Below are positions 15,002 through 23,758 of a DNA stretch of 31,126 bases, piece by piece (position 1 is the first letter of the stretch; each line of letters begins with the position of its first letter). Location: the NCBI GenBank assembly GCA_905214905.1, contig CAJMNK010000019.1, positions 1-31,126 of the forward strand, in the 5' to 3' direction. Source of the DNA: an uncultured bacterium (lineage in GTDB: Bacteria; Actinomycetota; Coriobacteriia; Coriobacteriales; Coriobacteriaceae). Made by a program: the position numbers and the translations under genes. Under the pieces are notes generated by a model. The model ran no database searches, was not told the DNA's origin, and saw only the letters and a program-made list of their open reading frames with translations.

Positions 15002-16249
15002 CTAGCTCCTCGTATATCTACGCAGCGCGATGGCGGCGTTGTGCCCGCCAAAGCCCAGGTTTGTCGAAAGCGCCCAGGTAAGGTCGGCGCGAACCGCGCG
15101 ATTGGGCGTGTAGTCAAGATCGCAGGCGGGATCGGGCGTGTGGTAGTTAATGGTCGGCGGCACCACGCCCTGCTCGAGCGCCATGGCGCAGGCCATGACC
15201 TCGATGGCACCCGTGGCACCGATCATGTGGCCGGTCATCGACTTAGTCGACGAGACGTGCGCGGCGCGTGCCGCGTCCTCGCCGAGCGCACGCTTTATGC
15301 CCGCCGTCTCTGACGAATCGTTGAGCTTGGTCGAGGTGCCGTGAGCGTTGATGTAGAGGCCCTCGGAAGGCTTAACGTCGCCCTCGGCCACCGCCAGCGA
15401 TATCGCACGGGCAATGCCGGCAGCCTCGGGATCGGGGCTCGTGATGTGATAGGCATCATCGGTGTTGCCGTAGCCCACGACCTCGGCGTAAATGTGCGCA
15501 CCGCGCGCCTGCGCATGTTCCATGCTCTCGAGCACGAGCACGCAGGCGCCCTCGCCCATCACAAAGCCGTCGCGGTCTGCATCGAACGGACGGCAGGCCG
15601 TCGCGGGATCGGGGTTGGTGGTCAATGCGCGGCAGGACGTAAAGCCTGCAACGGCATCGGGGATAATGGCCGCCTCGGCGCCGCCGGCCAGGATTGCATC
15701 GGCATAACCGTGCTTGATGGCGCGGAACGCCTCGCCCACCGCATGTGCAGAAGTCGCGCAGGCAGTCACGACGGGTAGGGTCGGGCCCTTTGCCTTATGG
15801 CGAATCGCGATGTTGCCCGAAGCCATGTTGGGAATCATCATCGCGATCATGTAAGGCGATGCGCGACGAGGCCCCCGATCGGCGATCGCGTGGACGTTGT
15901 CGACGAGTGTCTGCATGCCGCCCACACCCGAGCCCACGTAGACGCCCAGGCGCTCTCGATCGATGGCGCCTTCGACATCAAAGCCCGCATCGTGCATGGC
16001 CTCGTCCGAAGCCGCCATCGCAAACTGAACGCAGGGGTCGAGATGCTTGGCGTCACGCTTGCCAAAGTACTCGTTGCCGTCAAAGCCCTTGACCTCGGCC
16101 GCCACCTTGACGGCAAACGCATCGGTATCGAAGTGCGTGATCGGGCCGATGCCGCACGTGCCGGCACACATTGCCGCCCAGGTGGCAAGCGCGGTGTTGC
16201 CGAGCGGCGATACGGCACCTATGCCGGTGATTGCAACTCTCTGTTCCAT
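15002..16249 (-). CDS. fabF: Beta-ketoacyl-ACP synthase II FabF
   Basis: FabF condenses malonyl-ACP with growing acyl-ACP. The 415-residue thiolase-fold protein shows the Cys-His-His triad: Cys164 in VTACATSAHA, His303 in NAHGTSTKLND and His341 in STKSMTGHMIGATGA, with Lys336 nearby. The C-terminus TNLGFGGHNAAIAL is typical. I chose the second of two adjacent ATGs (16249), six bases after AGGAG; the open frame reaches six codons further. It lies 39 bases after fabG and three bases before accB. Confidence 0.97.
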   Translation of the reverse strand: MEQRVAITGIGAVSPLGNTALATWAAMCAGTCGIGPITHFDTDAFAVKVAAEVKGFDGNEYFGKRDAKHLDPCVQFAMAASDEAMHDAGFDVEGAIDRERLGVYVGSGVGGMQTLVDNVHAIADRGPRRASPYMIAMMIPNMASGNIAIRHKAKGPTLPVVTACATSAHAVGEAFRAIKHGYADAILAGGAEAAIIPDAVAGFTSCRALTTNPDPATACRPFDADRDGFVMGEGACVLVLESMEHAQARGAHIYAEVVGYGNTDDAYHITSPDPEAAGIARAISLAVAEGDVKPSEGLYINAHGTSTKLNDSSETAGIKRALGEDAARAAHVSSTKSMTGHMIGATGAIEVMACAMALEQGVVPPTINYHTPDPACDLDYTPNRAVRADLTWALSTNLGFGGHNAAIALRRYTRS

Positions 16250-16288
16250 CATGGTCTCCTCATCCAAGCCGTTCTTCGGCCCTGGTTT

Positions 16289-17062
16289 CTACATCGCCAT
16301 TCCGCCGTCGACGCGCACGACCTCGCCCGTAATGTAGGCCGCCGCATCGCTCGCCAGAAAGCGCACCACGCCGGCCACTTCCTCGGGGCGCGCCATGCGC
16401 TTCAGGGGAATCTGCTCCTCGGTTGCCGCACGCACCTTCTCCGAAAGCTTTGCCGTCATATCAGTCTCGACAAACCCGGGGGCGACCGCGTTCACTCGTA
16501 CGCCGCGGGGCGCAAGCTCGCGCGCCACCGCCTTGGTAAGCCCTATCACGCCCGCCTTGGAGGCAGCGTAGTTGGCCTGCCCGGCATTGCCCATCAGGCC
16601 CACAACCGAGCTCATGTTGATGACGCAACCGCCGCGCTGGCGCATAAAGGTCTTGGTGAGCGCGCGCGTCGTATTGAACGTGCCCTTGAGATTGACATCG
16701 AGCACGCGGTCGAAGGCATCGTCGCCCATACGCATGAGCAGGCCGTCGCGCGTGATGCCGGCGTTGTTGACGAGCGCCCAAATGGAGCCAAAGTCGTTGA
16801 GGACCGTCTCCACGCACGTGTTGACGGCGGCGGAATCGGCCACGTCACATTGATATGCGCGCGCCGTGGCGCCAGCCGCCTCGCAGGCCTCGCACGCCTC
16901 GCGCGCCGCATCGACGCTGCCGGCATAAACGACGGCGATATCGTAGCCATCCTCCGCCAGGCCCACGGCACAAGCGCGACCGATGCCGCGTGAGCCGCCC
17001 GTGACCATCGCCACGCGGCGCGATCCGTCGCGCTCGAGCGCGCCGTTGTTCAAGTTGCCCAT
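16289..17062 (-). CDS. fabG: 3-oxoacyl-ACP reductase FabG
   Basis: FabG reduces beta-ketoacyl-ACP with NADPH. The 257-residue short-chain dehydrogenase has the cofactor loop TGGSRGIG (21-28), NNAG (99-102), the Ser at 151/152, and Tyr165 with Lys169 in YAASKAG. The C-terminus ITGEVVRVDGGMAM is the usual FabG ending. An N-terminal stretch of about 15 residues (MGNLNNGALERDGSR) precedes the Rossmann fold; AAAGGA before the ATG supports this start. The position between fabD and fabF supports the FabG call over other reductases. Confidence 0.96.
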   Translation of the reverse strand: MGNLNNGALERDGSRRVAMVTGGSRGIGRACAVGLAEDGYDIAVVYAGSVDAAREACEACEAAGATARAYQCDVADSAAVNTCVETVLNDFGSIWALVNNAGITRDGLLMRMGDDAFDRVLDVNLKGTFNTTRALTKTFMRQRGGCVINMSSVVGLMGNAGQANYAASKAGVIGLTKAVARELAPRGVRVNAVAPGFVETDMTAKLSEKVRAATEEQIPLKRMARPEEVAGVVRFLASDAAAYITGEVVRVDGGMAM

Positions 17063-17092
17063 GTCATTCCTTTCGGGTTACAGCCCTGTGAA

Positions 17093-18019
17093 CTATGCGA
17101 GCTCGTCGGCAATAGCTGCGACCTGCTCGGCCGTTTCGCACGAATACACGCGAACGTCGCTCAGCGTACGCTTGACCAGGCCCGACAGCGTTTTGCCGGG
17201 GCCGACCTCAATAAACGTGTCGATGCCTTGATCCTGCAGAGCATGCAGCGTGTCGACCCAGCGCACGGCATGACTCACCTGGTTGGCCAGCACGTCCGAC
17301 GCCGCTAGCGGGTCGGCCGGATAGGGCGCCGCCGTCATATTTGCCATAACAGGAATGAGCAGCGGGGACGGCGCGTGGCCGGCTTGGATATACGTCGCCA
17401 GCCCTTCAGTCGCCTCGGCCATATAGGGGCTATGGAATGCACCCGACACCGCGACCTTCATGGCCCGGCCACCAGCCTCTTTTACCAGGGCGTCGAGGGT
17501 CTGCAACGCATCGGGCGCTCCGGCCACAACCGTCTGCTGGGGGCTGTTGTAGTTGACCGGCCAGCAGTCCTCGCCGGCCTGTTTTGCCAGGCCCTCGGCT
17601 TGCGCCGCATCGAGCTTAATGACGGCACGCATGCCGCCCGGATGGCGCTCGGCCGCCGTGGCCATCAATGCTGCGCGCTCACATACGAGCTCAAAACCCG
17701 CTCGCGTATCGAATGCCCCCGCAAAGGTGAGTGCAGCGACCTCGCCCAGCGAGAATCCCGCACAGGCGGCAGGCACCACGCCGCGCTCGCGCAGGGCGAC
17801 GGCGACAGCCAAGTCGTGCACGAACACGCAAGGCTGCGTGTTCTCGGTCTGCGAGAGCTCCTCCTTGGAGGCGCTCCGGCACTGCTCGCTGGTCCCCGGG
17901 CGCACCTCATCGGCAATGGCGAACACCTCGGCAGCCGCCGGCGATGCCTCGATAAGGTCGACGCCCATCGCGGGATGCTGGGCACCCTGACCGGCAAACA
18001 GAAACGCTACGCTACCCAT
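17093..18019 (-). CDS. fabD: Malonyl-CoA:ACP transacylase FabD
   Basis: FabD transfers malonyl from CoA to ACP. The 308-residue protein begins MGSVAFLFAGQGAQHPAMG. It has the nucleophilic Ser90 in GFSLGEVAAL, the partner His196 in SGAFHSPYM, and FIEVGPGKTLSGLVKR near the C-terminus. The start at 18019 fits the family and overlaps the 3' end of fabK by 13 bases, indicating coupling. The upstream extension of the open frame is antisense-like text within fabK. Confidence 0.97.
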   Translation of the reverse strand: MGSVAFLFAGQGAQHPAMGVDLIEASPAAAEVFAIADEVRPGTSEQCRSASKEELSQTENTQPCVFVHDLAVAVALRERGVVPAACAGFSLGEVAALTFAGAFDTRAGFELVCERAALMATAAERHPGGMRAVIKLDAAQAEGLAKQAGEDCWPVNYNSPQQTVVAGAPDALQTLDALVKEAGGRAMKVAVSGAFHSPYMAEATEGLATYIQAGHAPSPLLIPVMANMTAAPYPADPLAASDVLANQVSHAVRWVDTLHALQDQGIDTFIEVGPGKTLSGLVKRTLSDVRVYSCETAEQVAAIADELA

Positions 18020-18951
18020 GCGGACGCACCCTTCAGGACATGCTCGGCGCCATCGACCAGATCGTCGACGATTTCGCGTGCGCTCTGGCGTTCGTTGACC
18101 ATGCCGGCAATCTGTCCGCACAAATACGAACCCTCTTCGTAATTACCGTCCTTTGCGGCTTTACGAAGCGCTCCCGTGCCCATGGCCCCGAGCTCCTCGG
18201 GACTTGCGCCCGCCGCCTCGTTCTTGGCATACGCGTTGGTAAAGGGGCTCTTGAGGGCGCGAACCGGATGTCCCGTCGAGCGACCGGTCGCACGCGTCGA
18301 CGTGTCGCCCGCCTTGAGCACCAGCTCTTTGTACTGTTCGGATACGGTGCACTCGTTTGCGACCAGGAAGCGTGTTCCCACCTGGACGCCGGCAGCGCCG
18401 AGCATAAAGGCGGCCGCCACACCGCGGCCATCGGCGATGCCGCCAGCCGCAACCACGGGAATATCGACCGCATCGACAACCTGCGGCACCAGTGCCATCG
18501 TCGAGGTCTCGCCAATATGGCCGCCTGATTCGGTACCCTCGGCAACCACGGCAGTGGCTCCGCGACGCGCCACGAGACGCGCCAGCGCCACCGAAGCCAC
18601 GACGGGAATAACCTTGATGCCTGCATCGCTCCAGGCCTTCATGTACTTGGTGGGATTGCCGGCGCCGGTCACCACAACGGGCACCCGCTCATCAATCACC
18701 ACTTGTGCGACCTCGTCGACAAACGGGCTCATGAGCATAACGTTGACGCCAAAGGGCTTATCCGTCTTGGCGCGCAGCTCGTGAATCTGATCGCGCAGCC
18801 AGTTTGCGTCGGCATTCATGGCCGCGATAATGCCTAAGCCGCCCGCCTCGGACACGGCAGATGCCAGCGAGGCGTCGGCAATCCAGGCCATGCCACCCTG
18901 GAATACGGGCTTTTCGATGCCGAGCAGATCGCAGAGAGGAGACTTGAGCAT
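18007..18951 (-). CDS. fabK: Enoyl-ACP reductase II FabK (FMN-dependent)
   Basis: FabK performs the last reduction of each elongation cycle using NAD(P)H and FMN. It is unrelated to the FabI type and is known in other bacteria to be insensitive to triclosan. The 314-residue TIM-barrel protein has PVFQGGMAWIAD, VVAEGTESGGHIGE with the catalytic His145, and GGIADGRGVAAAFMLGA followed by GTRFL in the phosphate-binding region. Nitronate monooxygenases share the fold, but the neighbours acpP and fabD fit FabK. The start is ATG 18951 (a GTG three bases earlier overlaps the acpP stop). Confidence 0.95.
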   Translation of the reverse strand: MLKSPLCDLLGIEKPVFQGGMAWIADASLASAVSEAGGLGIIAAMNADANWLRDQIHELRAKTDKPFGVNVMLMSPFVDEVAQVVIDERVPVVVTGAGNPTKYMKAWSDAGIKVIPVVASVALARLVARRGATAVVAEGTESGGHIGETSTMALVPQVVDAVDIPVVAAGGIADGRGVAAAFMLGAAGVQVGTRFLVANECTVSEQYKELVLKAGDTSTRATGRSTGHPVRALKSPFTNAYAKNEAAGASPEELGAMGTGALRKAAKDGNYEEGSYLCGQIAGMVNERQSAREIVDDLVDGAEHVLKGASAWVA

Positions 18952-18953
18952 CA

Positions 18954-19190
18954 CTACTTCTCCAATGCCGCCTCGACCGTATCGACGAACTCGCCGACCG
19001 TCTTGGGGTTCTCCTCGGTATCGAGCTCAATGCCAAACTCGTCCTCGACGGCAACGAGGATCTCGACGGTACCCAGACTGTCGAGGCCAATCTCCTCGAG
19101 CGTGGACTCGGGCTTCATCTCGACATCGTCAAGGCCGGCGGTCTCGCGGATAACGTCGCAAACGCGCTCGAAGGTCTTCTGATCTGCCAT
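18954..19190 (-). CDS. acpP: Acyl carrier protein
   Basis: ACP holds the growing acyl chain on a 4'-phosphopantetheine arm. The 78-residue acidic protein has EEIGLDSLGTVEILVAVEDE with the attachment Ser38 in DSL. The start at 19190 (MADQKTFERV) is fixed by AAAGGAGAA nine bases upstream; the open frame extends 13 residues further without similarity. Its stop abuts the fabK start. It is the second gene of the operon. Confidence 0.97.
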   Translation of the reverse strand: MADQKTFERVCDVIRETAGLDDVEMKPESTLEEIGLDSLGTVEILVAVEDEFGIELDTEENPKTVGEFVDTVEAALEK

Positions 19191-19242
19191 GGTAGTTCTC
19201 CTTTGTTTGTGCCCTAGGGGCGTTTTCATTTCCTATGTGCAA

Positions 19243-20202
19243 CTACTTCCAGCGAAGTAGATAGCCACCTACATCCAAGCCGGCGCCAAATCCGACCAGG
19301 GCGATGGTGTCACCCGCGTGCAGCGCGCCGGTATTTGCCAGTCGATCGAGAGCAAGCGGAATGCAGGCGCTCGAGATGTTGCCGGTTTCACGCAACGTCC
19401 GGACCACACGGTCGTCCGGCACACCTAAGCGCTTGACCGCCTGGCTCAAGATTCGTTCGTTAGCCTGATGGAATACAAAGTGGTCGATGTCCTCGACCGC
19501 GATGCTCGCGTCGCAGGCGAGCTTGTTGACCGTGTCGCAGATGGCATTGACGCCAAACTTGAAGACGCGACGGCCGTTCATGGAAAGCACGCTTTCGCAG
19601 TCCTGCGCCGTCTTATACGGCGAGGAGCCCGCCAATCCGGGGACGCGCAGTGTTTCGACGTCAGGCGACGTCGAAAGCTCAACAGCAAGGGGATTCTCTC
19701 CCCCAGCCTCTATGACCGCAGCGCCCGCGCCATCGCCAAAGAGCACGCACGTGGCACGATCGGTCCAATCGAGCGCGCGCGTCATCTGCTCGGCGGCAAC
19801 GACCAGCACGTGCTCGGCGCGACCTCGGGCGATATAGCCCTCGGCGACATCGAGCGCAAATACGAAGCCGGCACAAGCCGCCGAAACGTCGAAGGCTGGA
19901 CATGTGGCGCCCAGGCGCTCAGCAACGGCGCACGCTTCGGCGGGAACGAGATGATCGCCCGTCGTCGTCGAGCAGACGATCAGATCCAGCTGACTCGCGT
20001 CGATTCCGGACACCTGGAGTGCCCGCTCGGTCGCCGCTACGGCAAGGTCGTCAAGTGACTCGGTGGTGCAGACGTGGCGGCTCTTGATACCTGTGCGGGT
20101 AAAAATCCACTCATCCGAGGTATCGAGGAACTCGGACAGCTCGTCATTGGAAACACTGCGCTCAGGAAGCGCCGAGCCTGTTCCAAGAATCGTGAAACCC
20201 AT
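19243..20202 (-). CDS. fabH: Beta-ketoacyl-ACP synthase III FabH
   Basis: FabH starts fatty acid synthesis by condensing acyl-CoA with malonyl-ACP. The 319-residue protein has the catalytic Cys110 in DVSAACAGFVFAL, His245 in VFHQANERI and Asn275 in GNISSA. RTGIKSRH is the usual CoA-binding segment. The start is ATG 20202, eight bases after AAAGGAGG, and the open frame upstream adds 19 unrelated residues. It is the first gene of the ten-gene operon and faces birA across two operator-like repeats. Whether it prefers branched or straight primers is not visible. Confidence 0.97.
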   Translation of the reverse strand: MGFTILGTGSALPERSVSNDELSEFLDTSDEWIFTRTGIKSRHVCTTESLDDLAVAATERALQVSGIDASQLDLIVCSTTTGDHLVPAEACAVAERLGATCPAFDVSAACAGFVFALDVAEGYIARGRAEHVLVVAAEQMTRALDWTDRATCVLFGDGAGAAVIEAGGENPLAVELSTSPDVETLRVPGLAGSSPYKTAQDCESVLSMNGRRVFKFGVNAICDTVNKLACDASIAVEDIDHFVFHQANERILSQAVKRLGVPDDRVVRTLRETGNISSACIPLALDRLANTGALHAGDTIALVGFGAGLDVGGYLLRWK

Positions 20203-20218
20203 CACTAACCTCCTTTGA

Positions 20219-20237
20219 GTTGTTGACGTGTTTACAT
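20219..20237. promoter_or_regulatory. Operator-like repeat 1 (fabH/birA)
   Basis: GTTGTTGACGTGTTTACAT is identical to repeat 2 except for one base. The core TGTTGAC-GT-GTTTACA is a near-palindrome. It lies just upstream of the fabH ribosome site, in the expected 5' leader of fabH. Confidence 0.55.
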
Positions 20238-20261
20238 CGACCAAGAGAGGATAGCGCAATT

Positions 20262-20290
20262 TTGTCGTTGTTGACGTGTTAACATTAAAT
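20262..20290 (+). promoter_or_regulatory. Candidate birA promoter
   Basis: TTGTCG (20262-20267) and TTAAAT (20285-20290) are 17 bases apart. Operator repeat 2 fills the spacer, so a bound repressor would block it. On the opposite strand a TATCCT box (20248-20253) may be the fabH -10, but no convincing -35 accompanies it. Confidence 0.4.
20267..20285. promoter_or_regulatory. Operator-like repeat 2 (fabH/birA)
   Basis: GTTGTTGACGTGTTAACAT is a second copy, 48 bases from the first in direct orientation. TGTTGAC-GT-GTTAACA is palindromic except for one pair. It suits a dimeric TetR-, MarR- or GntR-like regulator of lipid or biotin genes; no such regulator is encoded in this window. Confidence 0.55.
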
Positions 20291-20378
20291 TGTCCAAATG
20301 CGACAAAGGCTTCACATTGTGTCTATCTCTCGAGACCATTGCGTTATTCACTTATTCATTAAGGAGGTAGCAGCCGCT

Positions 20379-21155
20379 ATGGATGCCAAATTAACGATAG
20401 TCGACGTAACCGGATCGACCAACGATGACCTGCTCGAAGCAGGAAAACAAGGAGCGCCGCACGGCACAGGACTTGCCGCCCGGGCTCAGACAGCAGGACG
20501 CGGCCGGCGCGGCCACAAGTGGGATTCAACCGCCGGCAACCTATTGCTTTCGATTGTTCTGCGTCCATACGTTAATCCTGCTAAGTACTCTGGTCTTGCC
20601 GCCGTCAGCGGCCTAGCGGTGCTCGAAGCGCTCGAAAAGCAGGGTCTTGCAAACGAGATTGGCCTCAAATGGCCCAACGACCTGGTCGCGCGAGGACGCA
20701 AGCTCGGCGGCATTCTGGTCGAGGCCGCACGCGATAAAGAAGGCAAACCTTTCGCCGTCTGCGGCATTGGCGTCAATGTGAACTATGTGCCCTCGGAGGT
20801 TCCCGATGGTGGTCTGCCGGCAATCGGTCTCTCGGATATCAACAAGAACGTTCCCGCCGTCGATAATCTGCTCAAGGAGGTCTATCACACCGTGGTAAAC
20901 GCTGTGGACGCGTGGGCGGATCCGCTCAACGCCATGGAAGAAAACGCCGGACCGCTCGCGCCCATCCACGGCGAATATGTCACTCACCTCAATTGGATTG
21001 GGGAGCACGTTATCGCCCGCTCCCCCGCAGGTGACGAGCTGGCGCGAGGCATCTTTAAAACCGTCGATGCCTTTGGTCGCGCGTGTATCGAAACGGAAGA
21101 CGGCTTGCGATCCTTCCATTTTGAGGAGGCATCGCTGCGCCCCTTGAGCGAATAG
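20379..21155 (+). CDS. birA: Biotin--[acetyl-CoA-carboxylase] ligase, no DNA-binding domain
   Basis: BirA activates biotin to biotinyl-AMP and attaches it to AccB. The 258-residue protein has the adenylate-binding loop GRGRRGHKW (40-48), LKWPNDL (97-102) and RKLGGILVEA, followed by a C-terminal beta domain (IARSPAGDELARGIFKTVD). It lacks the N-terminal winged helix of E. coli BirA (group I ligase), so it should not act as a repressor itself. The ATG at 20379 is 11 bases after AAGGAGG, slightly long; upstream codons have no family similarity. It is divergent from the operon that contains its substrate AccB. Confidence 0.94.
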   Translation: MDAKLTIVDVTGSTNDDLLEAGKQGAPHGTGLAARAQTAGRGRRGHKWDSTAGNLLLSIVLRPYVNPAKYSGLAAVSGLAVLEALEKQGLANEIGLKWPNDLVARGRKLGGILVEAARDKEGKPFAVCGIGVNVNYVPSEVPDGGLPAIGLSDINKNVPAVDNLLKEVYHTVVNAVDAWADPLNAMEENAGPLAPIHGEYVTHLNWIGEHVIARSPAGDELARGIFKTVDAFGRACIETEDGLRSFHFEEASLRPLSE

Positions 21156-21216
21156 GATGCCGCAGCCACCTACTCGGCAGCATTACCCGGCAGCCCAAAC
21201 CATCATTCAAAACAAA

Positions 21217-21249
21217 AGAGCCCCGCTACCAAGATGGCAGCGGGGCTCT
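21217..21249. terminator. Bidirectional terminator between birA and rpsJ
   Basis: AGAGCCCCGCT (21217-21227) and AGCGGGGCTCT (21239-21249) form a perfect 11-bp stem. The minus strand continues TTTTG, giving a clear terminator for rpsJ; it may also stop birA. Confidence 0.88.
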
Positions 21250-21270
21250 GTAAGCTATGAGCGATATCGC

Positions 21271-21579
21271 TTAGAGCTTGATGTCGATGTCGACGCCAGC
21301 GGGAAGGTCGAGACGCATGAGCGAATCAACGGTGCCCGAGGTGGGGTCGAGGATGTCGATGAGGCGCTTGTGGGTGCGCATCTCGAACTGCTCACGGGAG
21401 TCCTTGTTCACGTGCGGCGAGCGGATAACCGTGTACAGGTTGCGCTCGGTGGGCAGGGGGACAGGACCGGAAACGCGAGCGCCGGTCTTCTGAGCGGTCT
21501 CGACGATGAGCTTCGCGGACTGATCGACGACCTCGTGATCATAGCCCTTGAGGCGAATGCGGATCTTCTGGGTAGCCAA
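21271..21579 (-). CDS. rpsJ: 30S ribosomal protein S10 (TTG start)
   Basis: S10 is in the 30S head and doubles as NusE in antitermination with NusB. The 102-residue protein has KIRIRLKGYDHEVVDQSA, SGPVPLPTERNLYTVIRSPH and SREQFEMRTHKRLIDI, all typical. The start is TTG, six bases after GGAGG, which is clear evidence for the non-ATG start. It follows fusA by 60 bases and ends at a terminator. Normally tuf lies between fusA and rpsJ and rplC follows; here tuf is missing and rplC is about 14 kb away. Confidence 0.98.
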   Translation of the reverse strand: MATQKIRIRLKGYDHEVVDQSAKLIVETAQKTGARVSGPVPLPTERNLYTVIRSPHVNKDSREQFEMRTHKRLIDILDPTSGTVDSLMRLDLPAGVDIDIKL

Positions 21580-21639
21580 CTTAAACCTCCAAAGAGTGCG
21601 AGAGATGTACTCGCGGATTACGTAACAGGGAGCTCGAAC

Positions 21640-23739
21640 TTAGGCGTTCTTGCTCATGACCTCGTCCACGATGGACTTGGGCGCGGGCTCATAAGAGTCG
21701 AACTGCATCGTGTAGGATGCACGGCCCTGGGTCTGGGAGCGAAGGTCGGTAGCGTAACCGAACATCTCGCCCAGCGGCACCTTGGCACGGATGAGCTTGC
21801 TGTTCTTGCGATCCTCCATGCCCTCGATCTTGCCGCGGCGACCGGAGAGGTTGCCCATAACGTCGCCCATGTACTGCTCGGGGGTCTCGACCTCGACAGC
21901 CATGATCGGCTCGAGCAGCTGCGGATCGGACTTCTTGAGGGCGTCCTTGATAGCCATGGAACCGGCGATCTTGAAGGCGGCCTCGGAGGAGTCGACCTCG
22001 TGGTAAGAACCGTCGAACAGGGTGACCTTAACGTCGAGGACCGGGAAGCCGGCGATAACACCGGTGTTCAGGGCCTCCTGGATGCCCTTGTCGATGGACG
22101 GGATGTACTCCTTGGGCACGACGCCGCCGACGATAGCGTTGACGAACTCGTAGCCGAAGCCCTCCTCCATCTTCTCGAGCTTGATGACGGCGTGGCCATA
22201 CTGACCGCGACCACCGGACTGACGGACGAACTTGCCCTCAGCCTTCTCGACGTCGTGACCAGCGGTCTCGCGGTAGGCAACCTGGGGCTTACCAACGTTA
22301 GCGTCAACCTTGAACTCGCGGAGCAGACGGTCGACGATGATCTCGAGGTGCAGCTCGCCCATGCCGGCGATGATGGTCTGGCCGGTCTCGTGGTTGGTGG
22401 ACACCTGGAAGGTCGGGTCCTCCTCGGCGAGCTTGGTCAGAGCCAGGGACATCTTGTCCTGCTCGGCCTTGGTCTTGGGCTCGATGGCAACGTCGATAAC
22501 GGGCTTGGCGAACTCGATCTTCTCGAGGACGATCTCCTTGCCCTCGGCGCACAGGGTGTCACCGGTGGTGGAGTTCTTGAAACCGACGCAAGCGACGATG
22601 TCGCCGGCGGCAGCGTCGTCACGGTCGATACGCTCGGCGGCGTTCATCTCGAGAATGCGGCCGAGGCGCTCACGCTGACCGTTGGAAGCGTTGACAACGT
22701 AGGAGCCGGACTCGGCGCGGCCGGAGTAAACGCGGACGTAGGTGAGCTTGCCGACGAACGGGTCGGTCATAATCTTGAAGACCAGGCCGGAGAAGGGCTC
22801 GTCGAAGGAAGGATGACGCTGGATCTCCTCGCCGGTGTCCGGATCGGTACCGGTGACGGCCTCAACGTCGAGCGGGCTGGGCAGGTAGTCGACGACAGCG
22901 TCGAGCAGCTCCTGAACGCCCTTGTTCTTGTAGGCGGAGCCCACGAAGACGAGGTTGAGCTCATTGGCCAGAACACCCTTGCGCAGAGCAGCCTTGAGCT
23001 CCTCGACGGTGAAGTCCTCCTCCATGAGGATCTTCTCCATGAGCTCGTCGTCAAAGCTGGCAGCAGCGTCGAGCAGCTCCTCGCGCTTGGTGGCAGCGAT
23101 GTCGGCAAACTCAGCCGGGATCTCGTCCATCGGCTCGGGGTAGGTCATACCCTTCTCGTCGGCCTTGAAGTCCCATGCAGTCATGGTGACCAGGTCGATG
23201 ACGCCCCAGAAGTTGTCCTCGGCGCCCATCGGGACCTGAGCGGCCACGGCGTTAGCGTCGAGACGATCCTTCATGGTCTCGATAGCGTTGAAGAAGTCAG
23301 CGCCCACGCGGTCATACTTGTTGATGAAGGCGATGCGGGGAACGTTGAAGGTAGAAGCCTGACGCCAAACGGTCTCAGACTGGGGCTGAACGCCGGCAAC
23401 GGCGTCGAAGACGGCGACAGCGCCATCGAGGACGCGCAGGCAGCGCTCGACCTCGGCGGTGAAGTCAACGTGGCCCGGGGTGTCGATGATCTGGATGCGG
23501 TAGTCCTTACCGTCCTTGTTCCAGAAGCACGTGGTAGCAGCGGAGGTAATGGTTACGCCGCGCTCCTGCTCCTGAACCATCCAGTCCATGGTGGCAGCGC
23601 CCTCATGGACCTCACCGATCTTGTGGGTCTTACCGGTGTAGTAAAGAATACGCTCGGTCGTGGTGGTCTTACCGGCATCAATGTGAGCCATGATGCCGAT
23701 GTTACGGGTATCGGAAAGCTTGTACTTAGGCTTAGCCAT
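21640..23739 (-). CDS. fusA: Translation elongation factor G
   Basis: EF-G is the GTPase that drives ribosomal translocation. The 699-residue protein has G1 AHIDAGKTT (18-26), the switch region QEQERGVTITSAA, DTPGH (86-90) and NKYD (140-143), then domains II-V in full, including VAYRETAGHDVEKAEGKF. The C-terminal region LGEMFGYATDLRSQTQGRA is standard. AAGGAA precedes the ATG. It lies 19 bases after rpsG in the str operon. The length and switch region fit canonical FusA rather than a tetracycline-protection or fusA2 paralogue. Confidence 0.98.
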   Translation of the reverse strand: MAKPKYKLSDTRNIGIMAHIDAGKTTTTERILYYTGKTHKIGEVHEGAATMDWMVQEQERGVTITSAATTCFWNKDGKDYRIQIIDTPGHVDFTAEVERCLRVLDGAVAVFDAVAGVQPQSETVWRQASTFNVPRIAFINKYDRVGADFFNAIETMKDRLDANAVAAQVPMGAEDNFWGVIDLVTMTAWDFKADEKGMTYPEPMDEIPAEFADIAATKREELLDAAASFDDELMEKILMEEDFTVEELKAALRKGVLANELNLVFVGSAYKNKGVQELLDAVVDYLPSPLDVEAVTGTDPDTGEEIQRHPSFDEPFSGLVFKIMTDPFVGKLTYVRVYSGRAESGSYVVNASNGQRERLGRILEMNAAERIDRDDAAAGDIVACVGFKNSTTGDTLCAEGKEIVLEKIEFAKPVIDVAIEPKTKAEQDKMSLALTKLAEEDPTFQVSTNHETGQTIIAGMGELHLEIIVDRLLREFKVDANVGKPQVAYRETAGHDVEKAEGKFVRQSGGRGQYGHAVIKLEKMEEGFGYEFVNAIVGGVVPKEYIPSIDKGIQEALNTGVIAGFPVLDVKVTLFDGSYHEVDSSEAAFKIAGSMAIKDALKKSDPQLLEPIMAVEVETPEQYMGDVMGNLSGRRGKIEGMEDRKNSKLIRAKVPLGEMFGYATDLRSQTQGRASYTMQFDSYEPAPKSIVDEVMSKNA

Positions 23740-23758
23740 GTTAGTTCCTTACCTTAAC

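Noticed and set aside
21157..23757. 866-codon open frame on the plus strand opposite fusA and rpsJ
   Set aside because: Antisense shadow of highly biased GC-rich codons; no domains, low-complexity Leu/Val/Asp composition, and fusA is unambiguous.
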